Source: Gammaproteobacteria bacterium (GTDB lineage: Bacteria; Pseudomonadota; Gammaproteobacteria; Arenicellales; JAANXG01). From it: a stretch of DNA of 7,794 bases. Both the position numbers and the translations under genes were made by a program. Location: NCBI GenBank assembly GCA_018263405.1, contig JAANXG010000099.1:1-7794 (forward strand), given 5' to 3'. Positions within the stretch are counted from its first letter, which is position 1; every line of letters starts with the position of its first letter. The notes beneath the pieces were generated by a model that made no database searches, was not told the DNA's origin, and saw nothing but the letters and a program-made list of their open reading frames with translations. Positions 1 through 5,305 of the stretch are shown here, piece after piece.

Positions 1-49
1 AAGTGCCGTTTACGGAGCTAAGGATGCAATACCTCCCTGTACGCTCTGG

Positions 50-69
50 CGAAAGCCTCCGTGCTTTCG
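50..69. other. Perfect hairpin beside repeat copy A
   Basis: CGAAAGC (50-56) and GCTTTCG (63-69) are exact reverse complements around the six-base loop CTCCGT. There is no T-run on either side, so it is not an intrinsic terminator. It lies 18 bases from repeat copy A and may be part of the same unit, but the copy at 5178 does not include it. Function unknown. Confidence 0.4.
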
Positions 70-86
70 ACAGCCCTGAAAGACAA

Positions 87-127
87 CCCTACCCCCACAT
101 TCTTGCACGGGGTTATTGAGAACTTAC
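87..127 (-). repeat. Dispersed repeat, copy A (inverted relative to 5178-5216)
   Basis: Read on the minus strand this begins GTAAGTTCTCAATAACC and continues through CCGTGCAAGAATGTGGG to GTAGGG. Positions 5178-5216 carry the same sequence on the plus strand with one two-base gap (CTC against C) and one substitution. Similarity may continue a few bases further, because GTCTTT follows in both. Homology starts sharply at GTAAGTTC in both places, which suggests the edge of an unidentified mobile or repeated unit. No open frame or known family could be assigned. Confidence 0.75.
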
Positions 128-328
128 TGGACGCGCACCTAGCGACTGGTCGCTTCTCGCCTTGCTGTACCCGTCAATATCGTCTTGAATGGGTACTGGT
201 ACGCGACAGAATATTGCGTCCGGCCGCCGGTTTTTGAACTAATACGCAATGGGAATTGTCATGGATATACCATCCCCAAGTTCGGGCATCTATCCTAACC
301 CGGCTTCCCACTTTCGTGGCACGCGCTC

Positions 329-886
329 ATGACATCCCGGCAACCACTCTTCGTGGCTATATTGATCTTTTCGATGCTGTGCGTGTCCTGCATCAGTGCA
401 CCGTTTAAATCACCGGAATGGCCGAAATACTTACCGTCATTGCGCTACTACGAGAGCGTTTATGCAGAGGATGAAAACAATCGTGCAGTGCAAACCAAAG
501 AGGAGTATCTAAAATGGGTGATTCGCTTCTACGAAGGTTGGAATTTGTATCAGGACGGGTGGAAAAGAACCAGCCGGGACATCCTGCTCAACGTTGACGA
601 TGCCGATAAAAAGAACACGCTTCGTTCGAAATTGGCGCACCTGGGGAAACTCATCTCCGGCGAATGGGCGAAAAACTCCTACGACCGCACGATTCGATCC
701 CGCGAACTGTCGATTTGGGCTCAAGCTCTACTCAAATCCATTAACCGTAACAAAGAAGCACAGTTGATAGATCGGGTTACGCGCGATGTAAACGCCTTGC
801 GCGCACACGAACTCGACAGGCTGGATATCAGTGTAAAGCGATACTTCGACGTTGCAAAGGATGAATACGAGAACGAGAAACTATAG
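329..886 (+). CDS. Small exported protein, probable lipoprotein, function unknown
   Basis: The product has 185 residues. A short basic N-terminus (MTSRQP) is followed by a hydrophobic stretch at residues 7-20 and then Cys21 in the context LCVSC. Ser at -1 and Val at -2 fit a signal peptidase II site, but Cys at -3 is unusual, so the lipid anchor is likely and not certain. The mature part is highly charged and rich in Trp and Tyr (for example YLKWVIRFYEGW near 60-71 and SGEWAKNSYDR near 109-119), probably helical and periplasmic. I recognise no enzymatic motif. Similar conserved hypothetical proteins exist in gammaproteobacteria to my recollection, without a known role. The ATG at 329 is chosen because it gives the signal sequence; no strong ribosome binding site precedes it. 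The gene faces the operon ending at 1048 and shares no unit with it. Confidence 0.75.
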   Translation: MTSRQPLFVAILIFSMLCVSCISAPFKSPEWPKYLPSLRYYESVYAEDENNRAVQTKEEYLKWVIRFYEGWNLYQDGWKRTSRDILLNVDDADKKNTLRSKLAHLGKLISGEWAKNSYDRTIRSRELSIWAQALLKSINRNKEAQLIDRVTRDVNALRAHELDRLDISVKRYFDVAKDEYENEKL

Positions 887-1011
887 TAAGCCATCACACC
901 TGCCGCCTAATACTCGTCCGGCCAGAACAACTGTTACAGGTTGAAGTCCCGCGGACGGTAAACTCCCTGAGCTACAGCGTCTGACGTTGCTTTAATCAGA
1001 TCGCGTTGAAT

Positions 1012-1025
1012 CCACGGAAACGTGG
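1012..1025. other. Short hairpin between convergent genes
   Basis: CCACG and CGTGG pair perfectly around GAAA, a GNRA-type loop on the plus strand. It lies in the 161-bp gap where the gene ending at 886 and the operon ending at 1048 meet. No T-run follows on either strand, so calling it a terminator is not supported; it could still act as a 3' end stabiliser. The rest of the gap shows nothing recognisable. Confidence 0.3.
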
Positions 1026-1047
1026 GCGCGATACCGTTTCGCACGCA

Positions 1048-1455
1048 CTATTTCTTGAGTTTCGCAAGACCATTCAGCACCATCTCATGGTAACTGACCA
1101 CCCCGATGATCGCCCCCTTTTCCAGAACAGGGGCTATGGCCAGACCGAAATTATGAAACAGCCGTGCGCAGTAGCGTATATCCATCCCGGATTCGACCCA
1201 AACCACGGGTTTCGCCATGATTTCATACAAACTCACGCGGTCGCACGACCGGTCTTCCGCCAGAACGTTCTTTGCAATATCGGACATCAGAACCAGACCG
1301 AACACATCGTCCGGGTCGCGTTTATCCACAACCAAGGCGCGCACGTCGCTGCTTTCCATGATTTGAAGCCCTTCCGTCACCGTAATCAAACCATCCACGA
1401 CACGGTAGTTGGCGCTCATCACATCGCGAACACGTATTATCGACTTTTCACTCAT
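1048..1455 (-). CDS. Stand-alone protein with a tandem pair of CBS domains
   Basis: The product has 135 residues and consists almost only of two CBS motifs. The first spans about residues 10-62 (VRDVMSANYRVV at its start, FGLVLMSDIAKNVL at its end). The second spans about 78-130 (YEIMAKPVVWVESGMDI, then IIGVVSYHEMVLNGL). The DVM/EIM starts and the strand-then-helix ends are typical of the family. Such CBS pairs bind adenine nucleotides or related ligands and commonly gate transporters or enzymes; the ligand here cannot be read from the sequence. The ATG overlaps the stop of the PII-like gene by 4 bp (ATGA at 1452-1455), so translation is probably coupled. As last gene of an operon with two DUF1538 transporter subunits, it is likely a regulatory partner of the transporter, which is inference. 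The stop is TAG at 1048-1050. Confidence 0.88.
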   Translation of the reverse strand: MSEKSIIRVRDVMSANYRVVDGLITVTEGLQIMESSDVRALVVDKRDPDDVFGLVLMSDIAKNVLAEDRSCDRVSLYEIMAKPVVWVESGMDIRYCARLFHNFGLAIAPVLEKGAIIGVVSYHEMVLNGLAKLKK

Positions 1456-1802
1456 AACTGCTGCTCCACAACTTTAGAAAGTTCTTCAACCTGATGCGCC
1501 ACACCGACAGCGTCTTCAACGTCAATCTGTATCGCGATACCGGTTCCCGGCTTATTGTCCATTTCTCCGACTTTAGCGATGTGCTCGAGTATGCTGCGGC
1601 TCAGGTGTTCTTCCACCAGGAACAACAGGACATCGCGCTGAGTTTCTAGTGACAGCCCGAGAAAGGTTGACGATTTTTTCAACCCTTCTCCGCGAGCACT
1701 CTTAATGATAGTAGAGCCGGTAGCGCCGGCCTCGCGAGCCGCCTTCATAACATCGTCTGCATGCTCATCATCGGTCAAGGCGAAAATGAGTTTAAATCGC
1801 AT
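1452..1802 (-). CDS. PII-like (P-II family nitrogen regulator-type) small sensor protein
   Basis: The product has 116 residues, the usual PII size. The N-terminus MRFKLIFALTDDEHADDVMKA followed by AREAGATGSTIIKSARGEG matches the first beta-alpha-beta unit of the ferredoxin-like PII fold. Later VLLFLVEEHLSRSILEHI and GTGIAIQIDVEDAVG fit the second unit. The region that would be the T-loop (SARGEGLKKSSTFLGLSLETQ, about 34-54) is short and lacks the canonical uridylylated Tyr, so GlnD-type control is unlikely; this is a PII-like protein rather than GlnB or GlnK. PII relatives next to transporters usually bind nucleotides or small metabolites and modulate the transporter. The ribosome binding site AGGAGA lies 7 bp before the ATG; the gene starts 32 bp after the second DUF1538 gene and overlaps the CBS gene by 4 bp. 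Confidence 0.82.
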   Translation of the reverse strand: MRFKLIFALTDDEHADDVMKAAREAGATGSTIIKSARGEGLKKSSTFLGLSLETQRDVLLFLVEEHLSRSILEHIAKVGEMDNKPGTGIAIQIDVEDAVGVAHQVEELSKVVEQQL

Positions 1803-1834
1803 AATGCTTCTCCTGCTTTAACGCTTTTGAATAA

Positions 1835-2611
1835 TCATTTCTGTTTACTCCGGGAAATCCGGTTAACCCACGTGGATGCCTGGGCATAGGCCATTACCGT
1901 CATTATGGGAAACAAACAGGCAAACGCAATTAAGCCGAATCCGTCTATCAAGGGGTCTCTTCCCGGCACGTTTTCGGCGAGACCCAACCCCAGCGCGGCC
2001 ACCAGAGGCACGGTGACCGTCGACGTTGCAACGCCGCCGGAGTCGTAAGCCAGCGGTACGATCATCTTTGGCGCAACCCAGGTTTGCAGAACAACCAGAA
2101 CATAACCAGGTATTATGAAATATTGCACGGGAATCCCCACCACAATCCGCCAGGTGCCCAAAGCGATGCCCAGCGCCACACCCAGCGCCACGGCAATGCG
2201 CAACCCCCAAACGCCGATTGCACCGGCAGAAACCTCGTTGGCCTTGATGGCGACAGCCATCAAGGCCGGCTCCGCTATAGTCGTGCTGGCCCCGATCGCA
2301 AACGCGAAAATGTAGACCCAGTAGTAATCCCGCCAACCCGGGGCGCCTCCGATCGCGGAACCCTGAATAAACTCGAGATCGGTCAGCTGAGCCGCCATTA
2401 AGCGCCCCACGGGAAACAACGCCTTCTCCAGTCCGACCAGAAACAGCGAAAGCCCGATCAGTACATAAATAAACCCCGTGAGCATTTTCTGGGGGTTGGG
2501 CGGCGGTTTTCTGAATACAAAGAACTGAAAGAAAACAATGATCAATGCGATCGGCAATACATCCAAAACCGTGCCGCTCAGCGTTGCAACAATTTCCCAT
2601 ATCGTATTCAT
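1835..2611 (-). CDS. DUF1538 membrane protein, second subunit of a putative UmpAB-like cation/proton antiporter
   Basis: The product has 258 residues with about six or seven hydrophobic segments (near 15-33, 44-63, 97-120, 132-157, 162-182, 196-212 and 223-245). Landmarks are STTIAEPAL (109-117), AYDSGGVATSTVTVPLV (188-204) and DGFGLIAFACLFPIM (223-237), characteristic of DUF1538. Acidic residues inside membrane segments (Glu114, Asp190, Asp223) are candidates for cation or proton binding. A DUF1538 gene pair, UmpAB of Halomonas zincidurans, was reported as a two-component Na+(Li+,K+)/H+ antiporter; I rely on memory for this. The start ATG overlaps the stop of the upstream sister gene by 4 bp (2608-2611), and its own ribosome binding site is weak, which points to coupled translation and a fixed subunit ratio. 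The substrate is inferred, not shown. Confidence 0.85.
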   Translation of the reverse strand: MNTIWEIVATLSGTVLDVLPIALIIVFFQFFVFRKPPPNPQKMLTGFIYVLIGLSLFLVGLEKALFPVGRLMAAQLTDLEFIQGSAIGGAPGWRDYYWVYIFAFAIGASTTIAEPALMAVAIKANEVSAGAIGVWGLRIAVALGVALGIALGTWRIVVGIPVQYFIIPGYVLVVLQTWVAPKMIVPLAYDSGGVATSTVTVPLVAALGLGLAENVPGRDPLIDGFGLIAFACLFPIMTVMAYAQASTWVNRISRSKQK

Positions 2612-3345
2612 GAATTAATCATTCCGTATGCCATCACAAACATCATGGGTGTCAGGGATGCGAACGCAATCAGGCCAAAGCCGTCTATCACCGGATTTCG
2701 GCCCCGGATGGAAGAAGCCAGTCCGATTCCCAACGCGGTCACCAGCGGCACGGTGATCGTGGAGGTCGTGACTCCACCGGAGTCGTAGGCAATACCGATG
2801 ATTTTCTGGGGGGCGATGGCGGTCATGACCACGACGATCGCATAACCGCACATAATCATGATATGTATGGGCCAGCCCTTCAGTATCCGGAACACACCAA
2901 GTACGATCGCGAATCCAACGGACAACGCGACGCTGATTCGCAAACCCAGCGCGTAGCTCCCGCGCGCGGCCTCGTCGTCAGGAATCAGCCCCGCCCGCGC
3001 AGTAATGAGGGACGCCTCCTTGGCCACAGCGATCAGGGCAGGCTCCGCTATCGTGGTACCGAATCCCAGGGCGAACGCGAACAACAGCAGCCAGTAGACA
3101 TTGCCCTTTCGAGCGAATGCATACGCCATGGACTCGCCGATAGGGAACAACCCGGTATCCAGACCATGCAGAAAACAAGTCAGGCCCAACAGCACCAGAA
3201 AAACGCCGAGCACCAGATCGAAAAAATCCGGAATCGGCTGCTGCAACACGACGATCTGAAAAAAGGCGATCACCAGGATAATAGGCAGCAAATCCCGCGA
3301 ACTACGCATCATCGATTGCAGCAGGGCTTTAATACCGTTGCTCAC
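2608..3345 (-). CDS. DUF1538 membrane protein, first subunit of a putative UmpAB-like cation/proton antiporter
   Basis: With the GTG start at 3345 the product has 245 residues. It carries the same landmarks as its downstream sister: GFGTTIAEPALIAVA (about 95-109), IAYDSGGVTTSTITVPLV (about 185-202) and DGFGLIAFASLTPMM (about 221-235), among several hydrophobic helices. A charged loop (ARAGLIPDDEAARGS, about 116-130) separates the AEPAL helix from the next one and is absent in the sister protein. The frame stays open to a TTG at 3444, giving 278 residues, but the extra 33 residues are basic, hydrophilic and unlike the family start. GTG at 3345 is preceded by GGGGAG, so I prefer it; the spacing of 3-5 bp is short. 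As first gene of the four-gene operon it probably sets expression of the unit. Single-gene relatives carry two DUF1538 copies in one chain, to my recollection; here the two halves are separate genes. Confidence 0.85.
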   Translation of the reverse strand: MSNGIKALLQSMMRSSRDLLPIILVIAFFQIVVLQQPIPDFFDLVLGVFLVLLGLTCFLHGLDTGLFPIGESMAYAFARKGNVYWLLLFAFALGFGTTIAEPALIAVAKEASLITARAGLIPDDEAARGSYALGLRISVALSVGFAIVLGVFRILKGWPIHIMIMCGYAIVVVMTAIAPQKIIGIAYDSGGVTTSTITVPLVTALGIGLASSIRGRNPVIDGFGLIAFASLTPMMFVMAYGMINS

Positions 3346-3356
3346 TCGCTCCCCAT
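3346..3356 (-). promoter_or_regulatory. Ribosome binding site deciding the GTG start of the first DUF1538 gene
   Basis: On the minus strand GGGGAG (3349-3354) lies 3 bp before the GTG at 3345-3343, within a purine-rich stretch. No comparable sequence stands before the upstream TTG at 3444 or before the tandem ATGs at 3312 and 3309. This supports the shorter protein, although the spacing is tight. Confidence 0.45.
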
Positions 3357-3409
3357 ACCCCTTCCCCTCGAATCGGGAAAGATTGTCCACATCTATTCGA
3401 ATCACAGGG

Positions 3410-3415
3410 AGTATA
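3410..3415 (-). promoter_or_regulatory. Possible -10 element for the antiporter operon
   Basis: TATACT is read on the minus strand 65 bp upstream of the GTG at 3345. No good TTGACA-like element lies at the right distance (the hexamer 17 bp upstream is not -35-like) and there is no extended -10 TG. If used, transcription would start inside the longer TTG frame and rule out that start. Evidence is a single hexamer, so this is tentative. Confidence 0.2.
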
Positions 3416-3709
3416 CCGGTTACCCGACGATCTCTGCGCTTCAAAGACTTCCCGTTCTCGCTCGTCGTGGAGCACTATCCCCGCTTTCTTGATCTGTTAG
3501 CCGCCCAGGGCCGGTTGTTGCCCCAAAACCCTACCCTCTCGCCCGCTAAAACGTGGTCCCGAAACAGCGGGGTCCGAATATCGCACCTCCCAAACACCGC
3601 ATTTCACCTACAAGCAACCCCCTGCAAGCACCTTTCACTCATCAGGCAAGTGGTTTATCTTTAACTATCCGTTGTAACTCTGCCGCCCGGCTTCCGGCCT
3701 CGGCAATCC
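3416..3709. other. Non-coding region upstream of the antiporter operon
   Basis: This stretch separates the minus-strand antiporter operon from the plus-strand cassette. It is C-rich on the plus strand and open in some frames only by composition; the translations resemble no protein I know. It contains repeat copy A of the 98-bp pair (3586-3683). A tRNA-like patch (GGGGTCCGAAT near 3569-3579) has no matching 5' half and is not called. Confidence 0.5.
3586..3683 (+). repeat. 98-bp direct repeat, left copy
   Basis: It begins CCTCCCAAACACCGCATTTC, which recurs exactly at 6021-6040, and ends TAACTCTGC, which recurs at 6110-6118. Between these ends the copies are diverged but alignable with one- and two-base gaps (CTTTC, TTTAT and ATCCGT are shared in order). 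Both copies lie on the same strand and bracket the cassette between them. No transposase or integrase sits at either edge, so the origin is unknown. Confidence 0.65.
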
Positions 3710-3895
3710 TTGGAAGATCTGGATTTCGATGTGACACGCCGACAGTTTGAAATCAACAGCCGCGGGCTGCCGCGCATGACCGCGGCGACGAAACCCGTTC
3801 TCGATACCGGTTGCGGCACCGGCATCATGGGTGAGATCCTGCCGGCGCTCGGGGATACGCTGACCTTCCGCGTCTACGCACGTTGCGTCGTCTGA
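3710..3895 (+). pseudogene. Doubtful methyltransferase-like fragment
   Basis: A 61-codon frame opens at TTG and ends TGA, 7 bp before the kinase gene. It contains KPVLDTGCGTGIMGEIL, which looks like SAM-binding motif I of class I methyltransferases (compare VLDLPCGTGR in the methyltransferase encoded at 5318-6007). The sequence before it (DLDFDVTRRQFEINSRGLPRM) and after it (TFRVYARCVV) matches nothing I know, and no later methyltransferase motif follows. There is no ribosome binding site and the start codon is weak. It may be the remnant of a broken gene, a tiny real gene, or chance. The opposite strand is also open here (3665-3952) but reads as low-quality shadow sequence. Confidence 0.25.
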
Positions 3896-3902
3896 TACGC
3901 GA

Positions 3903-4595
3903 ATGGACAGTCTTTCACAACTCGAATTTGAGCAACTGGTTGACGGCGCCAAGGCACTGGCGTACAGCCTCCGTGGCCCCCGCGTCTATCTCACCACTGA
4001 TCACAAAGTGGTGAAAATTTTCCGACAAAAAGGCTGGATGAGTTCAAACAGACTGTTGCCCTATGCGCTCCGCTTTGAACGCAACGCCAACCGACTCAAA
4101 GCTATGGGATTTAGTTCCGTCACGGTAGAGAAAGTGGCGAAATGCCGGCACCTGGACAGTCACCTTGTGGTTTATCCGCTACTGCCGGGAGAGACCATCC
4201 GCGAACTGGCGGATCGCCCGGCCAAGCAACAATATGCCTTGGCCCGCTTGCCTGGCTACCTCTGTAAATTGCACAACAACGGTGTGTACTACAAGGCCCT
4301 CCACCTGGGTAATATCCTGATGCAGACAGACGGATCATTCGCCCTGATAGACATTCACTGGACCAAATTTTACAAAAGGCCCATTTCGGTGAACAACCGG
4401 CTTGGAAATATTTTTAATATTCTTGGCTATGCCGAGGACCATGCATCGTTAGCCCGCTATGGTCTCAACCGGTTTTTTGTCGACTATTTGAGTTGTTGTC
4501 AACTCGATGAAAAGCACAAGGCGATATTGCTCGGTAAACTCAGGAATTCGCGCTCATTCCCCGAGTTGAAACAGTTACTATACACGACGTCATAA
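3903..4595 (+). CDS. WaaP/InaA-like lipopolysaccharide kinase-fold protein with altered catalytic loop
   Basis: The product has 230 residues with a small kinase fold. HKVVKIF (34-40) supplies the ATP-anchoring Lys38, and Glu59 in LRFERNANRL is a candidate helix-C partner. The catalytic loop reads LHNNGVYYKALHLGNIL (123-139), then LIDIH with Asp150 as the metal-binding DFG-like Asp. Known LPS kinases of the Kdo/WaaP type have H-x-D-L-x-x-x-N; here the Asp position is Ala132 while Asn137 is kept. A related YFRSLHLGN signature occurs, as I recall, in Pseudomonas proteins annotated as toluene tolerance or LPS kinase, so the change may define a subfamily rather than a defect. The likely role is in cell-envelope glycolipid modification on the cytoplasmic side, which is inference. 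No clear ribosome binding site precedes the ATG. The stop TAA (4593-4595) is shared with the edge of the insertion sequence. The methyltransferase downstream was probably its operon partner before insertion. Confidence 0.75.
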   Translation: MDSLSQLEFEQLVDGAKALAYSLRGPRVYLTTDHKVVKIFRQKGWMSSNRLLPYALRFERNANRLKAMGFSSVTVEKVAKCRHLDSHLVVYPLLPGETIRELADRPAKQQYALARLPGYLCKLHNNGVYYKALHLGNILMQTDGSFALIDIHWTKFYKRPISVNNRLGNIFNILGYAEDHASLARYGLNRFFVDYLSCCQLDEKHKAILLGKLRNSRSFPELKQLLYTTS

Positions 4596-4611
4596 ATATT
4601 TGCGCATAATC
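4595..4611 (+). repeat. Left terminal inverted repeat of the IS
   Basis: AATATTTGCGCATAATC matches the reverse complement of 5262-5278 (AATAATTGCGCATAATC) at 16 of 17 positions. It is preceded by the TA target duplication at 4593-4594. Including TA the match is 18 of 19. Confidence 0.88.
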
Positions 4612-4635
4612 GCAAACAGTGGTAGGCTAGGAGTC

Positions 4636-5176
4636 ATGAAACCTCTAACGATTGCTGATTCCGATACGGTCGTCCTGGCGCTGCAAGATGAGATTCGCCG
4701 CTCGCCGGAGGCGCGTTATGACCATCGCCTGCACGGGCTGCTGCTGGTCGCCCAAGGAATGAGTGGCCGCGAGGTGGCTTCCCTGTTGGGGGATTCGCCG
4801 CGCACGGTGGCCTATTGGGTCCACCGCTTTGAGCGCTCGGGGTTGGCCGGATTGGTCGACGACGAACGGCCGGGCCGCCCGCGGCGACTGACGGAAAGGC
4901 AGCTCAAGGCGATTGAGACAGTGTTACGCAAGCGCCCGTCGGATTTTGGTTTGTCCGGGCATCTGTGGGACGGTAAGACGCTCTCGGCGTTGATCGACCA
5001 GCGCTGGGGAATTCAGTTGGGGGTGCGGCAATGTCAACGCGTTTTCCGCCAAATGGGGTTTCGGCTGCGCAAACCGCGGCCGCTGATCGCCCACGCCGAT
5101 CCCGACGCACAGCGGCGGGTAAAAAAAACTCCGCCGATTGGCCAACAACGAAGCCGTTGATCTGTGGGCGATCGAT
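4636..5176 (+). pseudogene. IS630-family transposase, frameshifted and truncated
   Basis: From ATG 4636 (AGGAG two bases upstream) the frame encodes a helix-turn-helix N-terminus (MSGREVASLLGDSPRTVAYW, then VDDERPGRPRRLT) and a linker typical of IS630 transposases. It stops at 5160. A run of eight A at 5121-5128 causes a shift: skipping one A restores the family sequence LRRLANNEAVDLWAID, which ends with the first catalytic Asp of the DDE triad at 5174-5176. Homology ends there; the second Asp, the Glu and the C-terminal part (normally about 340 residues in all) are absent. Beyond, the shifted frame runs open through unrelated repeat sequence to TAA at 5279-5281. A frame open from 4600 starts inside the terminal repeat and is not the true start. 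The protein cannot be an active transposase. Confidence 0.85.
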
Positions 5177-5177
5177 G

Positions 5178-5216
5178 GTAAGTTCAATAACCCCGTGCAA
5201 GAATGTGGGAGTAGGG
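5178..5216 (+). repeat. Dispersed repeat, copy B, inside the IS
   Basis: GTAAGTTCAATAACCCCGTG and the following bases up to GTAGGG repeat the minus strand of 87-127 with a two-base gap and one mismatch. The segment starts exactly where transposase homology ends, so it replaces the missing half of the gene. About 45 further bases (5217-5261) separate it from the right terminal repeat and resemble nothing recognised. Confidence 0.75.
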
Positions 5217-5261
5217 AGGAGGTCTTTGACCAATGGCGTTATGGCAACGAAACGCTTCGAA

Positions 5262-5278
5262 GATTATGCGCAATTATT
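5262..5278 (-). repeat. Right terminal inverted repeat of the IS
   Basis: GATTATGCGCAATTATT is the inverted partner of 4595-4611 with one mismatch and is followed by the TA target duplication at 5279-5280. Its intactness fixes the right boundary even though the adjoining transposase sequence is missing. Confidence 0.88.
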
Positions 5279-5290
5279 TAAGCCGCTGTG

Positions 5291-5305
5291 TATAGAAGAT
5301 CTATA
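5291..5305. promoter_or_regulatory. Small palindrome ahead of the methyltransferase gene
   Basis: TATAGA and TCTATA form an inverted repeat around AGA, 12 bp before the ATG at 5318. It could be an operator or chance in an AT-rich spot. It predates the IS insertion, since it lies outside the element. Confidence 0.25.

Larger units (their letters stand above)
1..328. other. Leader region without a recognised gene
   Basis: No convincing reading frame was seen in these 328 bases. The stretch holds a perfect 7-bp hairpin (50-56 with 63-69, six-base loop), an inverted copy of a repeat found inside the insertion sequence (87-127), and a weak CCGG/CCGG mini-hairpin followed by five T at 220-235. The last could end transcription arriving from the left, but its 4-bp stem is too short to call. 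No clear -35/-10 pair or Shine-Dalgarno sequence was found ahead of the gene starting at 329. Confidence 0.5.
4595..5278 (+). mobile_element. Degenerate IS630-family insertion sequence
   Basis: The 684-bp element is bounded by 17-bp terminal inverted repeats (4595-4611 and 5262-5278) with one mismatch and flanked by TA on both sides (4593-4594, 5279-5280), the target duplication typical of IS630/Tc1-mariner elements. Its transposase is frameshifted and lacks the C-terminal half. Autonomous IS630 elements are usually about 1-1.2 kb, so this copy is a deletion derivative that could move only if a related transposase acts on its intact ends. It interrupts the interval between the kinase and methyltransferase genes. 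Confidence 0.85.

Noticed and set aside
220..235. CCGG-CCG-CCGG followed by five T as an intrinsic terminator
   Set aside because: A 4-bp stem with a three-base loop is too weak, and no gene ending just upstream is visible in the window.
1006..1494. 162-codon plus-strand frame across the CBS and PII-like genes
   Set aside because: It is antisense to two well-supported genes, His-rich and low in family character, as expected for a shadow frame.
1863..2600. 245-codon minus-strand frame overlapping the second DUF1538 gene
   Set aside because: Shadow in another frame: Cys-, Arg- and Gly-rich product without hydrophobic segments, while the in-frame DUF1538 product has clear family motifs.
2863..3492. 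209-codon plus-strand frame opposite the first DUF1538 gene
   Set aside because: Very Gln- and Arg-rich, antisense to a gene with conserved motifs, no ribosome binding site.
3460..3600. tRNA-Ser-like sequence (GCTAA, then GGGGTCCGAAT and ACCTCCC)
   Set aside because: The T-arm stem does not pair, and no matching 5' acceptor or D-arm is found upstream at the right distance.
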